From NCBI GenBank assembly GCA_031082125.1, contig JAVHLM010000019.1, positions 1 to 64,000 of the forward strand: a stretch of DNA of 64,000 nucleotides. The letters run 5' to 3'. The first letter of the stretch is position 1. Every line of letters begins with the position of its first letter. The position numbers and the translations under genes were made by a program. Shown here one piece after another: positions 25,340 through 33,560 of the stretch. The DNA comes from Candidatus Eremiobacterota bacterium. GTDB taxonomy: Bacteria > Vulcanimicrobiota > CADAWZ01 > Ess09-12. The notes below the pieces were generated by a model. That model had not been told where the DNA came from and did not search any database. It worked only from the letters and a program-made list of their open reading frames with translations.

Positions 25340-26740
25340 ATGCACTTCATAGATCGCGAGCGTGAGCTCATGTACCTGAATGAAGCCTATCAAAGGGAGG
25401 GCTCACAGTTCATCGTGATCTACGGGAAACGGCGGGTGGGCAAGACGGAGCTCGTCAGGCGCTTCTTCACCGGCATTCCCCATATCTATTTTCTCGCCGA
25501 GAAATCTTCCGAAAAGGATCAGATGGTAATGCTTTCTGAGAAGACCGGGCTCGCATTTCAGGATGACTTTCTCCTCTCAAGAGGTTTCGGAGCATGGCGC
25601 GAGTTCTTCCGTTACGTCAGAGACAAGGGCAGAATCATCGTCGTCGTAGATGAATATCCCTATCTCGTTGAATCCAACGCCGCCATTCCATCGATCTTTC
25701 AGAGCGGATGGGATGAAGAGCTCAAAGATTCGCAGGTCTTTCTTGTCCTTCTCGGCTCGAGTATCGGCATGATGGAAACAGAAGTCCTCGGCTATCGCTC
25801 CCCTCTTTTCGGGAGGAGGACGGGGCAGATTCTCGTTGAGCCGCTCTCATTCTGGGATGCAAAGAAGTTCTTTCCTTCCCTGCCTTTTGAGGAATTCCTT
25901 TACATATATGCGATTCTCGGGGGTGTGCCCGCGTATCTTATGAAATTCGATCCCGGCACCGGCTTATGGGAAAATATCAGAAAGAATATTCTCAATCCGC
26001 AGGCTTACCTTTTTGCTGAGCCGGAGTTCATTCTGAGGGAAGAACTGAGGGAACCGAGGCACTATTTCTCTATTCTGAGGGCGCTCTCGCTGGGCAAGAG
26101 GAGGGCGGGCGAGATAATAAACGAGACTGGACTCGAAAAAAATGTCATCGGGAAGTACCTTTCTGTGCTTGCCGATCTCAGGCTCATCCGACGGGAAGTC
26201 CCCGTGACTGAAAAGAATCCCGAAAAAAGCAAGCAGGGAATACATCTTGTCAATGACCACTTTTTCAGATTCTGGTTTGACTATGTCTTTCCGGGCAGGA
26301 GCTTTATCCTGGAGGGTGAGGAGCTTTACCTTCTGGACAGGAAGATCAGGCCTTCGATGGATGATTTCGTCTCCCCGGTGTTCGAAGAGATCTGCAGGTC
26401 ACTGGTGAGGCGCAGAGGCGCGCAGGAGCTCAGATTTCACCAAGTGGGGCGCTGGTGGTCAAGAAGAGCGGAGATAGATGTGGTGGCATTGAATGAAGAT
26501 GAAAATGCCATCCTTCTGGGGGAAGCGAAATGGAGCACGAGAAAAGTGGGGACCGATGTGCTGGCACACCTGAAAGAGCAGGCTGTGAACGTGGAATGGG
26601 GCCGTCCTCGAAGAAGGGAGTATTATGCCCTCTTCAGCAGGGCGGGATTCACAGGAGAGCTGAAGGAGAGAGCCTCCCGGGAGAGAGTGTTGCTCTATGA
26701 TTTCCAAGAAATCTGCAGAGAGGAGCACGCCGTCGGGTAA
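25340..26740 (+). CDS. archaeal-type P-loop ATPase with DUF234 nuclease-like C-terminus
   Basis: The protein has 466 residues from the ATG at 25340. A TTG 21 nt upstream would add seven unlikely residues. The Walker A motif is GKRRVGKT near residue 30 and Walker B is IIVVVDEYPYL. A winged-helix segment follows (AGEIINETGLEKNVIGKYL), then a C-terminal region with EIDVVALN and LLGEAKWS, the D...ExK pattern of PD-(D/E)xK nucleases, typical of DUF234. These proteins are frequent in archaea and patchy in bacteria. Their function is unknown and they are often linked to mobile or defence genes. The position next to a decayed toxin-antitoxin patch suggests transfer. Confidence 0.8.
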   Translation: MHFIDRERELMYLNEAYQREGSQFIVIYGKRRVGKTELVRRFFTGIPHIYFLAEKSSEKDQMVMLSEKTGLAFQDDFLLSRGFGAWREFFRYVRDKGRIIVVVDEYPYLVESNAAIPSIFQSGWDEELKDSQVFLVLLGSSIGMMETEVLGYRSPLFGRRTGQILVEPLSFWDAKKFFPSLPFEEFLYIYAILGGVPAYLMKFDPGTGLWENIRKNILNPQAYLFAEPEFILREELREPRHYFSILRALSLGKRRAGEIINETGLEKNVIGKYLSVLADLRLIRREVPVTEKNPEKSKQGIHLVNDHFFRFWFDYVFPGRSFILEGEELYLLDRKIRPSMDDFVSPVFEEICRSLVRRRGAQELRFHQVGRWWSRRAEIDVVALNEDENAILLGEAKWSTRKVGTDVLAHLKEQAVNVEWGRPRRREYYALFSRAGFTGELKERASRERVLLYDFQEICREEHAVG

Positions 26741-26783
26741 ATTCATCAGCACTGCGGCTGGCCCACCGTTGAGGGGGGGCTGC

Positions 26784-26857
26784 GGGATCTCACGGGCCTA
26801 TATCACAGGGTACCGGCCGGGCAGCAGCCGCGTCATCATTCTATGACCGGAATGAGC
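26784..26857 (+). pseudogene. remnant of a second HigA-like antitoxin gene
   Basis: Bases 26784-26809 resemble the helix-turn-helix coding part of the antitoxin gene at about 27579-27604 (TCACGGGC-TATATCACA, one base different). Then 26816-26835 is identical over 20 bases to 27743-27762, just after that gene's stop, and TGACCGGAATGAGC recurs a few bases on. The part in between is missing. This is best read as a former tandem copy with an internal deletion. Confidence 0.6.
26816..26857 (+). repeat. direct repeat, copy 1
   Basis: Shares a perfect 20-base block and a perfect 14-base block with 27743-27784, separated by seven or eight diverged bases. Confidence 0.8.
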
Positions 26858-26964
26858 GGTCAAGTCGGCTGGATAGATTATATCAGGGGTGATATTTTAA
26901 CCTTTTTCGAGGAAATGAAACAGGGCTTTCATATTGTGGCAATAATGTTCCTGTATGATCATAG

Positions 26965-26984
26965 AGGGAGCCACCAGGCTCCCT
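26965..26984. terminator. 8-bp perfect hairpin without U-run
   Basis: AGGGAGCC and GGCTCCCT pair around an ACCA loop, directly upstream of the toxin promoter. It could end transcription from the remnant or isolate the module. No T-tract follows. Confidence 0.4.
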
Positions 26985-26992
26985 TGAGTATA

Positions 26993-27021
26993 TTGACGAC
27001 CGTTAACTTATATGTTAACAT
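26993..27021 (+). promoter_or_regulatory. promoter and operator of the HigBA-like module
   Basis: TTGACG (26993-26998), 17 nt, and TAACAT (27016-27021). Two copies of the self-palindrome GTTAAC (27002-27007 and 27014-27019), 6 nt apart, fill the spacer and -10 region. That is the usual layout for autorepression by an XRE antitoxin. Confidence 0.6.
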
Positions 27022-27036
27022 AGAAGGAGAAGGCAT

Positions 27037-27415
27037 ATGGCCACAACGCCGAGGCTGCTCTTACTTCACGGAGGAGAGAGCTTCGAATATTCTGCCTCGA
27101 TCTGGGACAACCATGCGACGTACAAAGTTCCTTTGAAAATCTGAGCGAGAAAGAAAAGAAAAAGGTTCTTGCCCTGATCAGGCACACGGCTGAATTGGGA
27201 CCTGGCTCAAATGAGGAGCGGTGGAAAAATATAGAGACCGGACTTTTCGAGATGAAATCCGGCAAGGTGCGGATGCCTTTTTTCTATCATCGCTGGCACC
27301 GGAACAGCATTGTGGTGACCCACATGTTTTTCAAGAAGCAGCCAGATGGCCCCAGGAAGAACTCAAAAGGGCACGTTCAAGAAAGAAGATAAGCGAAGGA
27401 CTCTTGCCGGAATAA
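27037..27415 (+). pseudogene. frameshifted HigB/RelE-like toxin gene
   Basis: A proper start (ATG 27037 behind AAGGAG) opens MATTPRLLLL but that frame ends at 27144. The toxin-like core (SSFENLSEKEKKKVLALIR, the GLFEMKSGKVRMPFFYH segment, then VVTHMFFKKQ) is in a second frame with no start codon. The typical tail (ARWPQEELKRARSRKK) is in a third, ending at a TAA at 27413. So at least two frameshifts separate the parts of one Gp49/HigB-type toxin. The gene is almost certainly inactive. Confidence 0.7.
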
Positions 27416-27432
27416 CAAGGAGGACGGGTTTG

Positions 27433-27735
27433 ATGAAGAGAGGAGCACTCGAAGCTTATGAAGAGAAATGGAGAGACGATTGCGATTACAGGATAGAGGT
27501 ACTTAAGATTAAAGTCACTGAGCAGATTTGTTCCCTCATGAAAGATAAAAGTATAAGCCGGGCCGAGCTTGCAAGACGTCTTGGAAGCTCACGGGCTTAT
27601 ATCACAAAGCTTCTTAACGGCTCCGCCAATCTTACCCTGGAGACGCTCGTGAAAATAGCCTCAAGCCTTGATTCAGAGCTGGAAATTCTCCTGCTGCCGG
27701 AGGCACAGGGCCCGGGGAAAGAGAAAGCCGCGTAG
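27433..27735 (+). CDS. XRE-family antitoxin (HigA-like)
   Basis: The protein has 100 residues from the ATG at 27433, behind AAGGAGG, 17 nt after the toxin remnant. SRAELARRLGSSRAYITKLL is a clear helix-turn-helix, followed by NLTLETLVKIASSLDSEL as in Cro/C1 family proteins. The order toxin-then-antitoxin is that of HigBA. It appears intact although its toxin is broken, so it may persist as a regulator of the GTTAAC operator or as an anti-addiction gene. Confidence 0.8.
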   Translation: MKRGALEAYEEKWRDDCDYRIEVLKIKVTEQICSLMKDKSISRAELARRLGSSRAYITKLLNGSANLTLETLVKIASSLDSELEILLLPEAQGPGKEKAA

Positions 27736-27742
27736 GGCACCT

Positions 27743-27784
27743 GCCGGGCAGCAGCCGCGTCATTGTTCCTTGACCGGAATGAGC
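27743..27784 (+). repeat. direct repeat, copy 2
   Basis: Partner of the repeat at 26816-26857. It lies directly downstream of the intact antitoxin gene. From here to 28068 no gene or structure was recognised. Confidence 0.8.
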
Positions 27785-28068
27785 ATCAATTTGGCTGAAA
27801 CCCCTGCAATAGCTTACTTTGCCACGTCCAATGAAGTTATTTGTATTATCACGGTGCGGTTTTTCTTGCAGTTTTCAGGTGTGTCATTGGGGAAGAGCGG
27901 AGCATTTTCCCCAGTGCTCGTCACCATGAAGTTCCTTTCTTTAAGATCTGAGGTGGATCTTAAATACAGAGCCACAGCAAGAGCGCGGTAGAAGCCAAGT
28001 GAAATGTTGTCCGGATAGAATGAACCGGGGGAGAGAGGTTCGTTATCTCTACATATGCAATCGGTTAA

Positions 28069-28368
28069 GGAGAAAAACCTGAAAGGTTCAAATGGATAAA
28101 GAAGAAATTGATCCTTTTCGACCTCGGCTATTACAGCTTCAGGCTGTTTGCCAGGATCAAGAAGCTTGACGGCTATTTCATCAGCCGCCTCAAGAGCAAC
28201 GCCAATCCTTTGATAATAAGCTCCAACCTTATCCATCGCGGCCGGAAGATGGAAACAGAAGGCTATCGTCTTCAAGATGTTCTTGACAAGCTGCAAAGAG
28301 AAGTCGTGGAGGAGATAATTGATCCTAATATAGGTAGAAAGTCCATTATGGCTGGGTTACAATGCTAA
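28069..28368 (+). pseudogene. IS4-type transposase fragment
   Basis: After an in-frame TAA (28066-28068) about 99 codons are open to 28368 with no ATG start. The segment LILFDLGYYSFRLFARIKK followed by GYFISRLKSNANPLI matches the strand carrying the second catalytic Asp of IS4-group DDE transposases and the following region. The N-terminal half, the final Glu region and both insertion-sequence ends were not found. This is a remnant. Confidence 0.65.
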
Positions 28369-28416
28369 AACGATCACATATGCATGCAGATTAAAAAAAC
28401 TTCCGATACCCCTTTG

Positions 28417-28504
28417 TGACCACGGAGGCGCCTCGGCAGGGCCGGAAGGCGCCCAAAACCTCCGTTGGTGAGAGGTTCTTGCCCCTGGTGGTCATTTTTG
28501 ACCT
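28417..28504. repeat. nested inverted repeats, unknown structured element
   Basis: TGACCAC (28417-28423) pairs with GTGGTCA (28498-28504). Inside, ACGGAGG (28422-28428) pairs with CCTCCGT (28459-28465), and GGCGCC occurs at 28427-28432 and 28448-28453. The competing stems resemble a structured RNA or a degraded element end. The rest of 28369-28588 holds no recognisable gene. Confidence 0.4.
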
Positions 28505-28588
28505 TTCCACCCTTTTCAGACCGGCTTGAGGGTATCCTGCGACGTCCTATTATCGTTGCAATGAATGGGTTTTTTAGGGGTGACCTGT

Positions 28589-28617
28589 TTGATATTTCAT
28601 TATCGATATGATAAAAT
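28589..28617 (+). promoter_or_regulatory. possible promoter of the HNH gene, leaderless
   Basis: TTGATA (28589-28594), 17 nt, TAAAAT (28612-28617). The ATG at 28624 is only 6 nt after the -10 box and has no Shine-Dalgarno, so the message may begin at or near the start codon. Confidence 0.4.
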
Positions 28618-28623
28618 AAAACC

Positions 28624-31065
28624 ATGGATACGCATGAGACCCATACAATCTCTGATCTGTTCCTCCCCGATGAAGAGGAGCTTCTTCACCTCAGTGCCTC
28701 TTTGCCGTCACAGGACTATGAGGACATGCTCCTCCTCCCGGAGCCCTTTGAGCTCCCCGAGGGTACCCTTTATAACTATGATCACATGGCGAAAATCACC
28801 AGGGAAGGCCTCATCCCCGAAGCGGAAAAGCTCTCGGAGGAAATCTCCTTCGGCTCAATCGACAGGGATGAGCGGGCTTTCAGGATAGATTTCACCCTCT
28901 GTGAGGCAGTCCGCGGCCGCCTGGCGCTTGATCTTCTGCTCGGCGGCCTTCTCGTTACTCTGAAATCGAAAGGAGTTGATCTGGTAGGATACCGCTCCAT
29001 GGGGACCTTCGCCACGGAGCATCTCTCATTTTCTGGGCGCACCGCGTCGGAGCTGATGCACAACTTCGAGCTTCTCAGGGCGCTCCCCCTCACGCGGGAG
29101 GCCTATCTTGAGGGCAGGATCGCAAAGAGCGCCCTCAGGCATCTCTCGAGAGTCATCACGCCTGAGAATGAGTCCTGGTGGCTCGCCATTGCGCGGGAGC
29201 GCTCCCTGTGCGGCCTCGAGAGGGAAGTGAAAAGGGCTCTCGCCGAAGGGAAGGCCGGATCGGCGACCCCTTCCGGCGATGGTCCCGAAGCCGGGTCCGA
29301 AGGCACAATGATGTATTTCAGCGTACCGCCCTCACTTGCCCTCACCTGGGACTTCGCCCTCTCCCTCTTCCGGGACAAAGAGCACTATGACGGGCCTGTC
29401 TCAGGATTTGTCGAGGCTCTCCTTGCGAATTTCCTTGCCTCAGGGGAAGCCGCCCCGGAGCTTCCGGCCCTTGATGCCAAGGGAAATCGCCCCCTCTTCT
29501 CACGGGTGCCCCTCATGAAGAGAAGGATGGGAAACCGGCGTGTGAGCGATCCCGATGAGGGTGTCGGGAAGGCCTTCGGAAGCCCTTCCTGCGGCGCTCC
29601 CTGGGAGCTGCCCTGGAGCATCCATTTTCCGTCGTGGCTGGAAGAGGCCCGGTCCGGCGGAGAATACGCCGGGGTCTCCGCCAGGGCGTTTGCGGGCCGC
29701 CTCCGGAGGGCCGCCTCCATCCGCCAGAGGCTTGACGTGGCCGCGGGAATGCTCCTTCGGGCGATGGATGATCGGCAGCTCCACCGCCTTCTCGGCTATG
29801 AGTTCATCGAGGACTATGCAGGGGAGCGCTGCGGCTTCTCGATGGCGCAGACCCGCCAGCTCATCAGGCTCGCCGAGGGATTCCGCCGCCACTCCCTCAC
29901 CGAAGACGCCTTCAGGAAGGGCGTCATCACCAGGGAGCAGGCGCGCCTCATCCTCCCCTTCGTGGACCCTAAAAATGAGTCACAGTGGATTGCCTACGCC
30001 GCGAGCGTGCCCACGGCGGACCTTCGGGAAGAGGCAGGGCGCTGCGCGAGGATCCTGGAGTATGACTGCCTGGTCCCCCACAGTTACACTCTGCTTCCAG
30101 GCTTCCGCTACGTCACCGACGAGAGGTTTCACGGCCTGCAGAAGGAGGTGCAGGACTGCATACGTGACGGCTCGTGGTACAAGGGGCCCTCACTTGATTC
30201 CTCGTGGCCTCTTGAGTCAGACGACGAGGAGATCATCGCTTCCCGCGACAGGCGCTTCGATGCGCCCTGGAAGTATTTCAACGATGTGGAAGAGATGAGG
30301 GCCTCCGAGGCCTCCATGAAAATTGAAAAAAACTCCACCCTGTGTGCGGGCCTCGGAAACCAGTCGGGGAGCGATCATCTGCATGGGGGGGCAGGCAATG
30401 GGAAAGGGCAGGCACCCCATGGGCAAGGATGCGGAAATGCCCTGTGCTCATGTCATCAGTCACTGAAAAAAACACTGAAGGCTTGCACCATCCCCCGGGG
30501 TGAGCGCCCCGAAGAGGTCTTTCTCAGGGACATTCTCTCTTCACAGGACCCCTCCCGGGCAGTGAAGGGCACCATGACGATCAAGTTCTTTCTCCCCCGG
30601 GAGCTTGAGGTGCTCTGGAATCTGGCAGCCCACACCTTTCTCGCCAGGCTCGCCCATGCGGAAGAGGCCGACAGCCTCGGACTCCCCGAAGAGACTTTCC
30701 TTGCAGCACTCCTTGCCGACTATCTCATGACAGAGGACACATTGAAGCATGCAGCTCATCATCATAAGATCCTGAAGCGCGACAGGTTCCGCTGCCAGGT
30801 CCCCGGCTGCCGCTGCAGGCGGGGCCTCCACGTGCACCACATCATCAGGCGCTCTCAGGGCGGCACCGATGACGAATGGAATCTCATCGTACTCTGCGAG
30901 GCCTGCCACCTCCACCTCCTCCACGATCTGCGAACCCTCACCGTGCGGGGCAGAGCGCCTTATGAACTCACCTTCACCTTCGGCTCCCTGGCGGAAAGCG
31001 ATCCCTTCCTCATCTATGAAAAAGGCTCCAGGATTCCAGGAAACATTCTCCTCTCAATGCTGTAA
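28624..31065 (+). CDS. HNH endonuclease with two 13E12/DUF222-like modules
   Basis: The 813-residue protein has an N-terminal module (about 85-200) with LMHNFELLRALPLTREAYL and SALRHLSRVITPE. A second copy (about 360-490) carries the parallel ERCGFSMAQTRQLIR and FVDPKNESQWIAYAA. The C-terminal HNH domain (about 715-770) has CQVPGCRCRRGLHVHHI, then an Asn in EWNLIVLC and a final His in CEACHLHLLH, with two Cys pairs for structural zinc. A DNA-cutting role is expected from the family, but the target is unknown. It is the intact paralogue of the truncated gene at window start, and ends overlapping the convergent VIT/VWA gene by 12 nt. Confidence 0.85.
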   Translation: MDTHETHTISDLFLPDEEELLHLSASLPSQDYEDMLLLPEPFELPEGTLYNYDHMAKITREGLIPEAEKLSEEISFGSIDRDERAFRIDFTLCEAVRGRLALDLLLGGLLVTLKSKGVDLVGYRSMGTFATEHLSFSGRTASELMHNFELLRALPLTREAYLEGRIAKSALRHLSRVITPENESWWLAIARERSLCGLEREVKRALAEGKAGSATPSGDGPEAGSEGTMMYFSVPPSLALTWDFALSLFRDKEHYDGPVSGFVEALLANFLASGEAAPELPALDAKGNRPLFSRVPLMKRRMGNRRVSDPDEGVGKAFGSPSCGAPWELPWSIHFPSWLEEARSGGEYAGVSARAFAGRLRRAASIRQRLDVAAGMLLRAMDDRQLHRLLGYEFIEDYAGERCGFSMAQTRQLIRLAEGFRRHSLTEDAFRKGVITREQARLILPFVDPKNESQWIAYAASVPTADLREEAGRCARILEYDCLVPHSYTLLPGFRYVTDERFHGLQKEVQDCIRDGSWYKGPSLDSSWPLESDDEEIIASRDRRFDAPWKYFNDVEEMRASEASMKIEKNSTLCAGLGNQSGSDHLHGGAGNGKGQAPHGQGCGNALCSCHQSLKKTLKACTIPRGERPEEVFLRDILSSQDPSRAVKGTMTIKFFLPRELEVLWNLAAHTFLARLAHAEEADSLGLPEETFLAALLADYLMTEDTLKHAAHHHKILKRDRFRCQVPGCRCRRGLHVHHIIRRSQGGTDDEWNLIVLCEACHLHLLHDLRTLTVRGRAPYELTFTFGSLAESDPFLIYEKGSRIPGNILLSML

Positions 31066-33291
31066 TGCCACTGTTCCCCTGCAGCGGGCTCTGTGCAGGC
31101 GATATTGTGTCGTGATCCATTTCCAGAGCTTGATTAAGAGAAAGACAGGCAGCACGGCGCCCAGCACCATGAGCACCACTGCATTGAACAGCGCGGGATA
31201 AAGAGAAAGCACCGTGAGGGCAGCAGCGGCAAGAACAATCAGGATGGCCAAGACAGGGCTGAAGCCGAATTTCCTGCGTTCCGTGGGGAGGAGATCGACC
31301 ATGATAAAGCCGCCGCCGCTTCCTCCGCTCAGCGAAGGCGACCAGGAAGGGGCTGCCCACCCGGCAGGGTATGCCACAGGCTGGGCCACCTGGATACAAT
31401 CGCCAGGGTGGCTTGCCACTTCCGCTTCATCTATGGCGACAAAGGCGGTGAAGCGGGAGAGGAGGTTGTGCTCCATGGCCAGCCTGATAATCTCTTTTTC
31501 CGTGGAGCCCTGCATATCCTGAAAGTAACGGTCTTCCAGGTCAGTGAGGCGCAGGCGCGCCCAGAGGTGGGAAATGGCGGGAGGCCCCTCCAGGCATGGA
31601 GCGAGGAGCTCCTTGAATTCCCTTCCATCGGCACAGGTGCCCTTGATGATGATATGCCCCTCCTTTTTCATCGTGAAAAAGAAGGTCGAAGCGCGCCCTG
31701 CAAAGAGGTCCGGGATCTTCCCGGGGGCAAGGCTGAGGTCATCAAGGCTCCCATCGTGATTCCGTGCCTCCAGGCCGGTGACGACAGGCTCTCCAATCTC
31801 TCTCGCAATCGAGCGCAGCGCATTTTCAAGGCCGTCGCCGGGGTGCACAAAAGAGGCAGTGCCCCTTCCCAGCGAGGCAAGATGCGACAGAAAGCCCTTG
31901 TTGACCGCGGTGTCAACACCGACGGCAAAGATCCTGACCCCCTCTCCACGGGATCTCACATACCGGGTGATCTGCATTTCATCACCCACGGCGCCGTCAG
32001 TGATGAGCACTATCACGGGAACTCCTGCGCTTTTCCGCAGGTTGTCTCTTTCAAGAACATCAAGCGCTGATCTGAGAGCCCCGAATATATTGGTGCCTCC
32101 TCTCGCGCTGAGGCCGCGGAGGTACTTTTCCCCGCGGGCAATGCCGGCCTCAGTGGCGCTGAAGAAAAGCTGCTTCCAGGCCAGGGCTTCTCCCCTCGTC
32201 ATCCACTGGACCCTGTCATCAAATGCCTGGATGGCGAAGCGGTCATGAGGCCCGAGGGTATTGAGAAGAAGAGCGCAGGCTTTTGCCGCTGATTTCATTT
32301 TCGCGCCCTCCATCGAGCCGGAGCGGTCCAGCACGAACACCACGTCACGGGGCGCTGCCGTGAAGCACTTCTCTGCGGGAGGGATGAGGGTCACCATGCC
32401 GTACACTTTCTCTTTGTCACGATAGCACCAGAAGGCTGAGCTGAGCTTCTCCCCGGCAAACCTCCACCTGAGCACGAAGTCCCTGTCCATGAGCTCCCTT
32501 GTGGAGGCAAGCCATACCTTCACCGACCCGTCGTCATGGCTGAGCGTGATGGCATGCTGGGAACAGGTGAGAGTGGAAGCTGTCATTGAAGAGCCATCAT
32601 TCCCGTGATGGCGGAGCAGCACTTCTATGGAGAGCTTCACCGCGGGGCAGCAGGCTGCGGGAAGTGCCAGGGGAGAGATGCGGGACGCGTCAGGCACTAT
32701 GTCGGTGTCACTGGCCACTCCCCTCCCTGAGGGGTCAAGTCCCATTGGTGCCCCGGGTATAAAACGGGGCGCCACCACAAGAGGAAGGCGGAACTCGGTA
32801 AAGCCGTCGTTGTAGAGAGGGAGCCGCTCTGAGTAGGTGAGCCATACGGAGACACTCTCGCCGGGAGGTATGTTTCCCGCCTGCATAGTGAATATTTCAT
32901 CTCTCTCCTGCTCGAGAAGGGCTGCCCTCTTACCTTGGCGGAGCGCCTCGTGATAGCTTTCCCTCGCATGGACCCGCTCCCTTGCCCGGCCCGTGATTAC
33001 CCGCTCGCCCACCCTGAGCTCAAAATGATTCACGGCGGCCCCTCCTGCAAGAGGGAAGGTATACACTGCCTCCACAGGCTCGTCATAGGGGTTCCGGAAC
33101 GACTGCCTCACCTCGACCCAGGCAATCCCATCGGCTATGTGGGCGATATACTCGACTTTCTCAAGGGGAAATTCCACCTTTTTCCTTGATTGGGCGATAA
33201 TCGCGCTTAATGCTCCCGATCCCCTCGCCTCTGCGAAATCTTCAGGCTCAAAGAGGGGAAGATACTCCTTGCTTCCGTCACGGTATGGCAT
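31054..33291 (-). CDS. VIT and von Willebrand A domain membrane protein
   Basis: The protein has 745 residues from the ATG at 33291, with AAGGAGG 8-9 nt upstream; a frame start at 33336 is less likely. Residues about 30-155 are a VIT domain (VEVRQSFRNPYDEPVEAVYTFPL). Residues about 315-490 are a VWA domain with an intact MIDAS (DRSGS, Asp322) and a later TDGAVGD. The C-terminus has two hydrophobic helices (about 680-735). The inter-alpha-trypsin-inhibitor-like combination is common in bacterial surface or assembly proteins, where it binds ligands through a divalent metal. No signal peptide is seen, so topology is unclear; the domain may be cytoplasmic, anchored by the tail. Confidence 0.85.
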   Translation of the reverse strand: MPYRDGSKEYLPLFEPEDFAEARGSGALSAIIAQSRKKVEFPLEKVEYIAHIADGIAWVEVRQSFRNPYDEPVEAVYTFPLAGGAAVNHFELRVGERVITGRARERVHARESYHEALRQGKRAALLEQERDEIFTMQAGNIPPGESVSVWLTYSERLPLYNDGFTEFRLPLVVAPRFIPGAPMGLDPSGRGVASDTDIVPDASRISPLALPAACCPAVKLSIEVLLRHHGNDGSSMTASTLTCSQHAITLSHDDGSVKVWLASTRELMDRDFVLRWRFAGEKLSSAFWCYRDKEKVYGMVTLIPPAEKCFTAAPRDVVFVLDRSGSMEGAKMKSAAKACALLLNTLGPHDRFAIQAFDDRVQWMTRGEALAWKQLFFSATEAGIARGEKYLRGLSARGGTNIFGALRSALDVLERDNLRKSAGVPVIVLITDGAVGDEMQITRYVRSRGEGVRIFAVGVDTAVNKGFLSHLASLGRGTASFVHPGDGLENALRSIAREIGEPVVTGLEARNHDGSLDDLSLAPGKIPDLFAGRASTFFFTMKKEGHIIIKGTCADGREFKELLAPCLEGPPAISHLWARLRLTDLEDRYFQDMQGSTEKEIIRLAMEHNLLSRFTAFVAIDEAEVASHPGDCIQVAQPVAYPAGWAAPSWSPSLSGGSGGGFIMVDLLPTERRKFGFSPVLAILIVLAAAALTVLSLYPALFNAVVLMVLGAVLPVFLLIKLWKWITTQYRLHRARCRGTVALQH

Positions 33292-33356
33292 TGTCTGATT
33301 CCTCCTTGCAGGATTTCTTGGGCGCCCGGCATTCATATGATTATTTTCATATTTAT

Positions 33357-33385
33357 ATTATATATGATTTTATTCATAATGTCAA
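33357..33385 (-). promoter_or_regulatory. perfect consensus promoter of the VIT/VWA gene
   Basis: On the minus strand TTGACA (33380-33385), 17 nt, TATAAT (33357-33362), in an AT-rich block. Confidence 0.85.
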
Positions 33386-33492
33386 GATGATTTATGTATA
33401 AAATCATAAATTGCCTGCGGGCGCAGAGCTGAAAAATTTATCTGGAGAAGGTGGTCGCAGTCGGCGCAGTATCAGGATGGCAGCCGGTAAAA

Positions 33493-33521
33493 TTGACTTT
33501 TCTGGGCCAATCCCTTATAAT
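33493..33521 (+). promoter_or_regulatory. promoter of the ABC exporter gene
   Basis: TTGACT (33493-33498), 17 nt, TATAAT (33516-33521). The ATG lies 39 nt after the -10 box. Confidence 0.8.
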
Positions 33522-33560
33522 TGAGAAACCGATGACTATCACTTCCGAAAAGGCCCTGCC

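Noticed and set aside
26843-27136. 97-codon frame across the toxin-antitoxin remnant
   Set aside because: Runs through the remnant, hairpin, promoter and operator; no conserved text.
27814-28296. 160-codon minus-strand frame near the transposase fragment
   Set aside because: Its second half is antisense to the transposase remnant and the rest shows no known motif or ribosome site.
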